From an uncultured Roseobacter sp. (GTDB taxonomy: Bacteria; Pseudomonadota; Alphaproteobacteria; Rhodobacterales; Rhodobacteraceae): a DNA stretch of 64,000 bases. The translations under genes and the position numbers were made by a program. The stretch is from assembly GCF_947488185.1 (NCBI RefSeq), contig NZ_CANKYM010000007.1:1-64000 (forward strand), written 5' to 3'. The number at the start of each line of letters is the position of its first letter. The first letter of the stretch is position 1. The notes beneath the pieces are model-generated. The model was not told the DNA's origin. It searched no databases and saw only the letters and a list, made by a program, of their open reading frames with translations. Shown here in pieces: positions 8,881 to 15,705 of this stretch.

Positions 8881-9777
8881 GTGTCGCTGACGACAACAAC
8901 CAAGATCGTTATGGCCATGCTTTTGTGGGCCCTGTGCTTTCCGCTGATCACGGCGGGACTGCAGTATTCGCCACATCTGGCGTTTGCGACACTGCGTGCG
9001 GTTCTGGCCGGTGTCGCGTTGGTGCTTATTGCAATATTTTTGCGTCGGCCGATTCCGCATGGCCGTCGCACATGGCTGACGCTCTGTGTTGTTGGCGTTG
9101 GCGCGACAAGTCTGGGTTTCGTGGGAATGTTTCATGCGGCAGAATTCGTATCTCCCGGGCTCGCTACAGTTGTCGCCAATGCTCAGCCGCTACTTGCCGC
9201 GATGCTCGGTGTCGCATGGCTTGGCGAGCGACTGGCGAAGGTCGGGTGGGGCGGGCTCTTGATAGGTTTCGCTGGGATACTTGTGATCGCACTGCCGCAA
9301 TTGGCAAACGAAGTGCAGGATGGAACGGCCATCGGCTTTGCGTACATCGTTCTAGCAGCCGTTGGAGTGACCATCAGCAACGTGGCTATCAAATCTATCG
9401 CAGGTGAGGTTGATGGTCTGTTTGCAATGGGATTTCAGATGCTGATCGGTAGCGTGCCTCTTGCCGTGGCGGCACTACTCCTTGAAGATCAATCTGCCAT
9501 CCAATGGACATCGGTTTTCGTAGTGTCACTGTTGGGTCTGGCCTTGTTTGGCTCTGCATTGGTTTACTGGCTCTGGTTTTCTGTGCTGGAGGTCGTGGAA
9601 CTAAACCGGGCGATCGTGTTCAGCTTCTTAGTGCCGATTTTCGGCCTCACAATTGGTGCACTGTTCTTTGGCGAGCGTCTTTCAGCTGTCCAACTCTTCG
9701 GCATCTTATTGGTCATTGTGGGCATTTCGTTCGTCAATCTTAAGGGTAGGCTGCAGGATCAGCTTAGCAAAATCTAG
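8881..9777 (+). CDS. DMT superfamily (EamA) exporter
   Basis: This 298-residue protein has about ten hydrophobic helices in two homologous halves, as in EamA-family drug/metabolite transporters of the inner membrane. The motifs GFVGMFHAAEFVSPG in the first half and a Glu-rich GERLS sequence in the second fit the family. The GTG start at 8881 is supported by AAGGAAA seven bases upstream. The substrate cannot be inferred; these transporters export amino acids, metabolites or drugs. It is a single gene with a palindrome upstream, within the metal island but not obviously part of copper handling. Confidence 0.8.
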   Translation: MSLTTTTKIVMAMLLWALCFPLITAGLQYSPHLAFATLRAVLAGVALVLIAIFLRRPIPHGRRTWLTLCVVGVGATSLGFVGMFHAAEFVSPGLATVVANAQPLLAAMLGVAWLGERLAKVGWGGLLIGFAGILVIALPQLANEVQDGTAIGFAYIVLAAVGVTISNVAIKSIAGEVDGLFAMGFQMLIGSVPLAVAALLLEDQSAIQWTSVFVVSLLGLALFGSALVYWLWFSVLEVVELNRAIVFSFLVPIFGLTIGALFFGERLSAVQLFGILLVIVGISFVNLKGRLQDQLSKI

Positions 9778-10003
9778 AAAGGAAAAAATCAATTCAATGA
9801 GTTAAGGCGCTCCGGTTATCGTGGTTGTCGTCGTCGAATGACTTCTCAGCAAAACGGAAGAGTCTTCATGGAATTCGGCGCGGTGAAACGAAAGGAGGAT
9901 GGATAGTTCATGTTAGCGTCTCCAAGCATTGAATGTGAAAAAAGGCGATGATCTCGTTGTTGATCGCTTAAATCTCTGAAAACTTGGAAAGGACAGGAAC
10001 GTT

Positions 10004-10630
10004 ATGGCACTGCAAGATACCGGAAAAGCGAAGGTGCCGGACACCTCGCCGGAACGTGCGTTGCTGGATGGACGGACCGCGTTTCTGGGGTTTCTGTTCA
10101 AACGGCTTGGAAATCGGGCGGATGCAGAGGATGTCCTGCAAGACTTCTGCATTCGCGTGCTGGGACGCAAGGATCAGCTCAGAGACGTCGAACGGATGGA
10201 TGCCTGGCTCTATGCGATCCTGAGGTCCACTTTGAATGACTTCTACCGCAAGGGCATGCGGCGTGGTCGATTGGATGCGGCAGTGGCGCGCGAACCGGAG
10301 GAATGGATCGCCGATGCGCCGACTCAGATGGCGCGGTTGTGCACCTGTCATCGTGGACTAATCTCCGAACTGCGCCCGGCGGATTCGGAACTACTCCGGC
10401 GCATCGACTTCGGCGAAGAGGACCGCGAGCACGTGGCGCGCGACCTTGGACTGACCCGCAACGCCCTTGGCGTTCGGCTACACCGGGCGCGCACGGCTCT
10501 GCGCGAGGCGCTGACAAATCATTGCGGCGCTTGCTGCCAGGATGACCGTGACGATTGCTATTGTCGGCCTGAGGGTTGCAAGAACGCCGAGTACGAAACT
10601 GATTGCGAAGCAGAGCAGCAGAGTTCCTGA
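10004..10630 (+). CDS. ECF-type RNA polymerase sigma factor with Cys-rich C-terminus
   Basis: The 208-residue protein has sigma region 2 at about 20-90 (AEDVLQDF at 41-48) and a region 4 helix-turn-helix at about 125-170 (REHVARDLGLTRNALGVRLH). A tail rich in Cys follows: 174, 177, 178, 185, 187, 192 and 201, with a further CTC at 113-115 in the linker. No anti-sigma gene is adjacent. In other ECF groups, for example the Myxococcus CorE type, such tails sense metal directly, so a metal- or redox-gated sigma factor is a reasonable inference. Two promoters with ECF geometry at 10649 and 14101 are its likely targets. GGAAAGGACAGGA precedes the ATG. Confidence 0.8.
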   Translation: MALQDTGKAKVPDTSPERALLDGRTAFLGFLFKRLGNRADAEDVLQDFCIRVLGRKDQLRDVERMDAWLYAILRSTLNDFYRKGMRRGRLDAAVAREPEEWIADAPTQMARLCTCHRGLISELRPADSELLRRIDFGEEDREHVARDLGLTRNALGVRLHRARTALREALTNHCGACCQDDRDDCYCRPEGCKNAEYETDCEAEQQSS

Positions 10631-10648
10631 TCGAAACGCGGTCGGTTC

Positions 10649-10675
10649 TGTAACGTTTTCCGTCCACCGACGTCT
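10649..10675 (+). promoter_or_regulatory. Candidate ECF promoter for the 110-aa/DUF3141 operon
   Basis: TGTAACGTTTT begins at 10649 (-35 type, core AAC 10652-10654). CGTCT lies at 10671-10675 (-10 type), with 16 bases between AAC and CGTC. The same elements with the same spacing occur at 14101-14127. AAC plus CGTC at this spacing is the classic shape of ECF sigma promoters, and an ECF gene ends just upstream at 10630. Confidence 0.6.
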
Positions 10676-10722
10676 TCTTCTGTGACTGCGCCTTATAGCA
10701 GCACAGCAGGAGGAACCGGAAC

Positions 10723-11055
10723 ATGCCACGGGCCAGGACGAATTGTCCTTCCGACGTAACGGAGTCGTGGTCACGCGATTCCGACGTTCCGGTCTTCTTG
10801 TCTGGGATGATCTGTGCCTGTGCAGAGTCTCCCGCGCATTCAGACGCTCCGATGGCTCTGGCGTTGTTCCAGCGCGTGGAAATCTCAACGCACCCCCCGG
10901 AACTAGCGGCGCGCGCACTGGGCCTAAATCCCGGTGATGCGGCCTACCTGCTGACCGGTCTGCGCAAGGAGGTCGCCAAGGAACTCGCACTTGCGCTTCT
11001 TGCAGGTCGGCCATCCAGAGAAATCAATGATCAGAAGGGAACTGATGATGAATAA
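10723..11055 (+). CDS. Unrecognised 110-residue protein in the ECF operon
   Basis: The start is strongly supported by AGGAGG at 10708-10713 and by an ECF-type promoter about 50 bases upstream. The N-terminal 40 residues contain three Cys and look disordered. The C-terminal 60 residues form amphipathic helices with an alternating Leu/Ala pattern (AARALGLNPGDAAYLLTGL) that could be a small DNA-binding or oligomerisation fold. The end overlaps the DUF3141 start, so translation is coupled. It is not a recognisable anti-sigma factor, but its position directly after the sigma gene makes a regulatory role possible. Confidence 0.6.
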   Translation: MPRARTNCPSDVTESWSRDSDVPVFLSGMICACAESPAHSDAPMALALFQRVEISTHPPELAARALGLNPGDAAYLLTGLRKEVAKELALALLAGRPSREINDQKGTDDE

Positions 11056-12811
11056 AAGCTTGCGCCTTGCAACTGTGACAACGGAGCAAACTACGGAACC
11101 CGAGTCTCAACAGCCCTCGGCTGACGCCCATGTCCCCTACGCCCAGGACGCCTTCGAACGCTGGCTGCTGTTCCTCGATACCTTGCGGGAACGCGCCGAC
11201 AACATGATAGCGCATGAACGGCAGGGCATGCCGCCGCTTCTGGATTTCGATTACGAGCTCTTGATGGATGCCCGCACTTTCGACCGGCCCGCCAATTATG
11301 CGCTGCTCAGGATCACGCGAGTCGGAGACGATTGCTGGGAGGATTGCGTGGACGAGGCGAAACCGCCAGTCATCGTCATTGATCCGCGCGCGGGTCATGG
11401 GCCGGGCATCGGCGGCTTCAAGCACGACAGCGAGGTCGGCATGGCTATGCACGAGGGCCATCCGGTCTATTTCGTGATCTTCTTTCTAGAGCCGGTGCCA
11501 GGACAGACGCTGGCCGACGTACACTATGCCCTGCGTGACTTCGTCACCGAAGTTGCCCGCCGTCACCCGGACAAAGCACCTGTACTCTACGGAAATTGCC
11601 AGGCTGGTTGGGCCGCCGCGCTGCTGGCTGCCGATTGCGACGGTCTAACCGGACCCATCGTCCTGAATGGCTCGCCGCTCAGCTACTGGTCGGGCGAGGC
11701 GGCCAGCAGCCCGATGCGGATGCTCGGCGCGCTCTCGGGCGGGTCGTGGGCGGCGCACATGGTTGCCGATCTGGGCGACGGGCGGTTCGACGGCGCGTGG
11801 CTGGCGCAAAACTTCGAAACACTGCAACCCGAAAAGGCGATCTGGGAGAAATACGTCAACCTCTTTTCCCATACCGATACCGAACGTGAACGGTTCCTCG
11901 ACTTCGAACGCTGGTGGAATGGCTACTATACGCTGAGCCGCGAGGAAATTCTCGGCATCACGCAGAACCTTTTTATCGGCAATCGGCTGGAGCAGGGCGA
12001 AATGCAACTGGACGCGCATTGCACCATCGATCTGAAACGGATCCGCAACCCGATCATCGTCTTTGCCTCGGAGGGCGACAACATCACCCCACCGCAGCAG
12101 GCGTTGGGCTGGATTGCCAAGTTGTATCCTGACACCGAAGCGCTCAAGGCCGCAGGACAGCGCATCGTCTACATGACGCACGAGACTGTCGGGCATCTGG
12201 GTATCTTCGTCTCCGGGTCTGTCGCGCGGCTTCAGCATCGGACGATCCTGGAAAGCCTGGAGGCGGTCGAGGCGCTGGCGCCCGGGCTTTATGAGATGGT
12301 ATTCGATATTCCTTCGGGCGGCGCAAAGCGCAAAACCAGCGACTACGACGTGCGTTTTGTGAAGCGCGACGTCGAAGATCTCGGTTTTGGGTCAGACCAT
12401 GGAGCGCTGGCGCAGGTCGCGCAGATATCACGGATCAACGAGGCGGCTTATTCGACATTCGTCAGCCCTTGGATCAAGGCCGCGACGTCCCCGGCCAGTG
12501 CCGAGATGCTGCGCGCCCTGCATCCGATGCGATGGACCAGAACGATGTTTTCCGAACGTGTGAACCCATGGATGGCGCTGGTGAAATCCACAGCCGACTC
12601 CGTGCGCGAGACGCGCGATCCCCTGCCGAAAGACCATCCTGCCATCCTTGCCGAACGCGCGCTGTTGGCGCGTACCGGCGAAAGCCTGGCGTCATTGCGC
12701 AAAGCGCGCGACGCATGGCTCACACATGTCTTCGGCGCGATGTACGGCAGTTTTCCTTTCGCCACCACCACGCAAACGGGCCAGCCGCCCGACACATCAA
12801 ACAAGGAGTGA
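11045..12811 (+). CDS. DUF3141 alpha/beta-hydrolase-like protein (PhaC-related)
   Basis: This protein of about 588 residues starts at ATG 11045 or 11048, overlapping the previous gene. The nucleophile elbow reads GNCQAG (183-188), so Cys takes the usual Ser place, as in polyhydroxyalkanoate synthases. Candidate acid and base of the triad are Asp345 (EGDNITPP) and His384 (HETVGHLG). No signal peptide was seen, so it should be cytoplasmic. DUF3141 proteins resemble PhaC and poly(hydroxybutyrate)-related hydrolases, but their reaction is not established. It is probably under ECF control with the small upstream gene. Confidence 0.8.
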   Translation: MMNKSLRLATVTTEQTTEPESQQPSADAHVPYAQDAFERWLLFLDTLRERADNMIAHERQGMPPLLDFDYELLMDARTFDRPANYALLRITRVGDDCWEDCVDEAKPPVIVIDPRAGHGPGIGGFKHDSEVGMAMHEGHPVYFVIFFLEPVPGQTLADVHYALRDFVTEVARRHPDKAPVLYGNCQAGWAAALLAADCDGLTGPIVLNGSPLSYWSGEAASSPMRMLGALSGGSWAAHMVADLGDGRFDGAWLAQNFETLQPEKAIWEKYVNLFSHTDTERERFLDFERWWNGYYTLSREEILGITQNLFIGNRLEQGEMQLDAHCTIDLKRIRNPIIVFASEGDNITPPQQALGWIAKLYPDTEALKAAGQRIVYMTHETVGHLGIFVSGSVARLQHRTILESLEAVEALAPGLYEMVFDIPSGGAKRKTSDYDVRFVKRDVEDLGFGSDHGALAQVAQISRINEAAYSTFVSPWIKAATSPASAEMLRALHPMRWTRTMFSERVNPWMALVKSTADSVRETRDPLPKDHPAILAERALLARTGESLASLRKARDAWLTHVFGAMYGSFPFATTTQTGQPPDTSNKE

Positions 12812-12817
12812 ACAATC

Positions 12818-12997
12818 ATGGAATGGATTATCGAAAACTGGATTCTGGTCCTCGTGATCGGCGGAATGGCTGTGATGCATCTCTTCGGGCATGGACACGG
12901 CGGGCATAAGCACGGCAAGACCGCGAAGCGTCAAACTGCACAGAAGAAGGTGCTAGACGCACCCGCCGATACCCGGGTTCAACCGGAAGATGCCTGA
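12818..12997 (+). CDS. Small His-rich membrane protein
   Basis: ATG 12818 opens a 59-residue frame preceded by AAGGAG at 12802-12807. An N-terminal membrane helix (residues 4-22) is followed by a His/Gly motif HLFGHGHGGHKHG and a basic tail. It resembles the C-terminal half of DUF2933 proteins such as the one at 18107, which also ends in a His/Gly run. The His run suggests metal binding near the membrane surface. It lies 6 bases after the DUF3141 stop and should share its transcript. Confidence 0.65.
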   Translation: MEWIIENWILVLVIGGMAVMHLFGHGHGGHKHGKTAKRQTAQKKVLDAPADTRVQPEDA

Positions 12998-13109
12998 CTT
13001 CCCCGAATGCTGCGATCCCATGGAACTCTTGGACCTGTCCGGTCGCAAGGGCCTGGTCATAGGCAACTGATCGACGCGTCAACACAGTATTTGAGAAGGA
13101 GACAACGAC

Positions 13110-13805
13110 ATGCAAGCCAAGGATATCATGACGACGTCCGTGATCTCCGTCCCGCAGGACGGAAAAATCGAGGACGCCGTGCGACTGATGCTCGACCATC
13201 ACGTCAGCGCGCTACCCGTCGTAGACGTGGACGGCGCCCTGAAGGGACTGGTCAGCGAAGGAGACCTGATGCGGCGCGTCCGCGACACCGACGGCCCGCG
13301 CCGATCCTGGTGGCTCGAACTGCTGAGCGGGTCGGGCAATTCTGCAAAGGAATTCGTCAAGCTCAACAGCCACCATATCGCGGACGTGATGACCCGCGAT
13401 GTCGTTTCGGTCGAGGAAGACGCACCGGTTGCCGAGATCGCGCGCCTTCTGGAAAAGCACCGGATCAAACGGGTGCCGGTGCTGCGAGAGGGGCCCGTCG
13501 TTGGAATTGTCAGTCGTGCGAACCTGCTCCATGCTTTGTCGGCACTCCCGGACGGGGCACTGGGGGAACCATCGGAAGATGATAGGGTGCTGCGCTCGAA
13601 GATAGATGAAGCCCTGAAAGAGGTTCCCGGTGCGACAGTCAATTTGATCAACTACACCGTGGACAAGGGCAATGTCGCGATCTGGGGCGTTGCAGACAGC
13701 GATTTCGAAGAGAACGCCATTCGGGTCGCCGTGGAAAACGTGTCCGGTGTCCATAGTGTTGACATCCACATGGGCCGACTGGCGGCATGGGCCTACGGCA
13801 TTTGA
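13110..13805 (+). CDS. Tandem CBS-domain protein with C-terminal BON domain
   Basis: The 231-residue protein has a CBS domain at about 1-65 (MQAKDIMTTSVISV, then VSEGDLMRRV), a second CBS domain at about 88-145 (DVMTRDVVSVEEDAPV) and a BON domain at about 155-225. CBS pairs bind adenine nucleotides and act as energy sensors; BON domains attach to membranes or lipids. AGAAGGAGA before the ATG supports the start. It follows the ECF-controlled operon, so a stress-response function is likely but not shown. Confidence 0.85.
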   Translation: MQAKDIMTTSVISVPQDGKIEDAVRLMLDHHVSALPVVDVDGALKGLVSEGDLMRRVRDTDGPRRSWWLELLSGSGNSAKEFVKLNSHHIADVMTRDVVSVEEDAPVAEIARLLEKHRIKRVPVLREGPVVGIVSRANLLHALSALPDGALGEPSEDDRVLRSKIDEALKEVPGATVNLINYTVDKGNVAIWGVADSDFEENAIRVAVENVSGVHSVDIHMGRLAAWAYGI

Positions 13806-14160
13806 GAGCGCATGCCCAAACAGATACCGGCGATTGGAAGTCGGCACAGCATTTGCGTGGGGATGATCGACCATCGCGGGAGCGGAGACAGAGCTCCAAA
13901 AAATATCGACGGACACGATTTGTCGGGTCCAATTCGAACTGACCAACGAGTGAGAGGACAAGCAGGACCACTTTCAAGGGGGTCTATGGACCCGTGTGTC
14001 GCTATTCCAGAAAACGATTGCCAAGGCATTAATATCCGGTCGTTTTTTATCAACGCGGCTGCCGGATCTCATCCCCAAAATCATGATACTTTTCTTTTTC
14101 TGTAACGTTTTTCGACGGTGAGCGTCTACTGAATGAACGCAAAAACCCGAGGAGGTTCAG
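13806..14160. other. Long leader region before the Cys-rich small gene
   Basis: These 355 bases hold the ECF-type promoter at 14101-14127. The open frame at 13812-14105 has no supporting ribosome site or recognisable composition and is not called. Nothing else was identified. Confidence 0.5.
14101..14127 (+). promoter_or_regulatory. Candidate ECF promoter for the Cys-rich small gene
   Basis: TGTAACGTTTTTCG starts at 14101 (AAC 14104-14106). CGTCT lies at 14123-14127, again with 16 bases between AAC and CGTC. The -35 block agrees with the 10649 copy in TGTAACGTTTT plus a following CG. The downstream gene starts 33 bases later with a strong ribosome site. Confidence 0.6.
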
Positions 14161-14331
14161 ATGGACAATCGTTCCGATACCCCGGCCCAAGACATTAACA
14201 CTGGGTCGTCGAAAGAATGCTGCGGAAGCGTGACTCAAACCGAGGCCGTTGCCGAGACAGAATCGCGACCAACGGAAGACAGCAAGCCGGAAAAGGCGGG
14301 CAAAGGAGGCTGCTGTTGCAGCAGCAACTGA
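14161..14331 (+). CDS. Cys-rich 56-residue protein, probable metal-binding
   Basis: ATG 14161 opens a 57-codon frame with GAGGAGG at 14150-14156. The product is hydrophilic and acidic. It has a Cys pair (KECCGS) near residue 24 and a terminal GGCCCSSN, with Lys, Glu and Ser between. There is no signal peptide, so a cytoplasmic metal- or thiol-buffering role like that of small metallothioneins is plausible. An ECF-type promoter identical in layout to that of the sigma-linked operon precedes it. That sigma factor is itself Cys-rich, suggesting a shared stimulus. Confidence 0.65.
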   Translation: MDNRSDTPAQDINTGSSKECCGSVTQTEAVAETESRPTEDSKPEKAGKGGCCCSSN

Positions 14332-14411
14332 CGCACTGGCGTCTCTGATTCAGACGGTCGCAAGGCCGTTTCTGCTAAACATGATCAACTGAAACAAGAA
14401 AGAAATACATA

Positions 14412-14963
14412 ATGCAAACTCTTAAGATACTCGCGACCTCCGCCACGCTGTTGCTGGCTGCTACGGGTGTGGTTTTTGCCCAGGCCGGTCACGGTCATGG
14501 TGCTCAGCAGCCTGGTGTGGCCACGGGAACAAGCGATAGCGAGTCTGGTCCCATGACTGGTGATCAGACCGACATGATGCAAAAGATGATGCCCATGATG
14601 ATGGGCATGCACGCCCGGATGATGGATCATGGCGACAGACCGGGCATGGCTATGATGGATCGGGGCATGATGCAGATGATGATGGGCCCTGGAATGATGG
14701 GAGTACCCTCGGTCGAGGAGGCTACCGCGGCGATGCAAGCGCGGTTGAGCGAGTTTGACGCGGATGGCGATGGCAGCCTGTCCCTGAGCGAATTTGAAAC
14801 CCTGCACAGCGCAATGATCCGCGAGTCCATGGTTGACCGGTTCCAGCATCTGGATGCCGACGGAGATGGCACAGTGAGCCCCTCGGAGATGGTTGCTCCG
14901 GCCGGTCGGATGAGCATGCGCGAGAGGATGGGCGCTATGTCGACGGATAATTCCGACAACTAG
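14412..14963 (+). CDS. Periplasmic EF-hand protein with Met/His-rich region
   Basis: This 183-residue protein has a signal peptide ending near AFA/AQA (residue 23), then HGHG. A very Met-rich central region (55-97, many MM and MMG motifs with His) would suit Cu(I) or Ag(I) binding. Two EF-hand loops, DADGDGSLSLSE at 116-127 and DADGDGTVSPSE at 148-159, have all acidic ligand positions for Ca2+. Proteins combining Met runs and EF-hands recur in copper-resistance clusters. A clear terminator follows at 14970-15000. Confidence 0.8.
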   Translation: MQTLKILATSATLLLAATGVVFAQAGHGHGAQQPGVATGTSDSESGPMTGDQTDMMQKMMPMMMGMHARMMDHGDRPGMAMMDRGMMQMMMGPGMMGVPSVEEATAAMQARLSEFDADGDGSLSLSEFETLHSAMIRESMVDRFQHLDADGDGTVSPSEMVAPAGRMSMRERMGAMSTDNSDN

Positions 14964-14969
14964 GATATA

Positions 14970-15000
14970 ATGCCGGGTAAGCCAGCTTGCCCGGCATTTT
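14970..15000 (+). terminator. Rho-independent terminator after the EF-hand gene
   Basis: ATGCCGGGTAAG pairs with CTTGCCCGGCAT (one G-T pair, four-base loop), followed by TTT. It sits 7 bases after the EF-hand stop codon. Confidence 0.85.
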
Positions 15001-15047
15001 GCGGGATCTCTTCGTTCTCAATCTGACCGACAAAAAAGGAGCGAACC

Positions 15048-15413
15048 ATGCTGCCAATTATCTATTTCACTGCGATAGCGGCGATCCTTTTTCTGGCCTT
15101 GCGCATGACCTGCGGGGCCTGTGTCATGGGCGCAAATACTGGGGCAGGGCGTGCAGGTTTGCCGCTTATTCCGCTGGGCTGGGCACTAAGCCTGTTTTTG
15201 GCAGTGACATTCGTTGTCTGCGTCGCGTTCGACATGATTTTCCCCGACTACGCGATGTATGAAACCTGGGCTGGCCTGCTGCCTGGGTTCGTCTGGCTGA
15301 CCCCGATGAGCTTCATTATCGGTCTGGCCGAAAGCTTTCTTTATGGCTGGTATGCAGCGCTGATCTTCGGCGGGCTCTTCAACGCCATGGCCAATAAGGG
15401 GGTAAAGTTATGA
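15048..15413 (+). CDS. Small membrane protein, DUF5676-like
   Basis: The 121-residue protein has about three membrane helices. A Cys-containing first loop (MTCGACVMG) follows helix 1, and a final segment reads IIGLAESFLYGWYAALIFGG, similar in pattern to DUF5676 membrane proteins found in copper and heavy-metal clusters. AAAAGGAG at 15034-15041 supports ATG 15048. The terminator upstream implies its own promoter. Function unknown. Confidence 0.65.
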   Translation: MLPIIYFTAIAAILFLALRMTCGACVMGANTGAGRAGLPLIPLGWALSLFLAVTFVVCVAFDMIFPDYAMYETWAGLLPGFVWLTPMSFIIGLAESFLYGWYAALIFGGLFNAMANKGVKL

Positions 15414-15507
15414 CGCCAACTCCCCAACCGATCAGTGGCACGCGTGTCGAATGATATCGACACATCACCCGTCGTCGCCGAAATCTGCCCCATGGTGATA
15501 AGAGGTG

Positions 15508-15538
15508 TTGACCTTCCAGCTACTGGACGAAGTACAGC
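15508..15538 (+). promoter_or_regulatory. Possible MerR/CueR-type promoter before the copper ATPase
   Basis: TTGACC (15508-15513) is followed after 19 bases by TACAGC (15533-15538), the long spacer typical of MerR-family promoters. The spacer contains the imperfect dyad CTTCCAG-CTA-CTGGACG, close to the known CueR operator. It lies about 170 bases before the ATPase start. Against it: the same bases also fit a 29-codon frame beginning at TTG 15508. Confidence 0.35.
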
Positions 15539-15705
15539 AATATGTATCGAAACATCGGGATTTTGCCGATGAGCAAGGAATCGAACGCGGTGTCTAGCGA
15601 CCCATGCGGTGCGGACCCTGCGTAGTCGGCCGCCGACCTAGGCTCGACACGCTGTCCTGACACCCACAACGACTTGAGAAACCCGAATACGTTTGAGGCG
15701 GACAT

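Noticed and set aside
9887-9921. Possible autoregulatory ECF promoter before the sigma gene
   Set aside because: A CGTCT occurs at 9917-9921, but the nearest AAC (9887-9889) is 27 bases away instead of 16.
9910-9951. 13-codon frame near a strong AAAGGAGG
   Set aside because: The purine run is badly spaced for this ATG, and closer ATGs give only a 5-codon frame. There is no evidence for a leader peptide.
13812-14105. 97-codon frame before the Cys-rich gene
   Set aside because: No ribosome site, no recognisable pattern, and it runs into the ECF promoter.
15508-15597. 29-codon frame from TTG with AGAGG just upstream
   Set aside because: The product looks protein-like (LLDEVQQYVSKHRDF), but the purine run is only two bases from the TTG and the same bases fit a MerR-type promoter. 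Kept only as an alternative reading.
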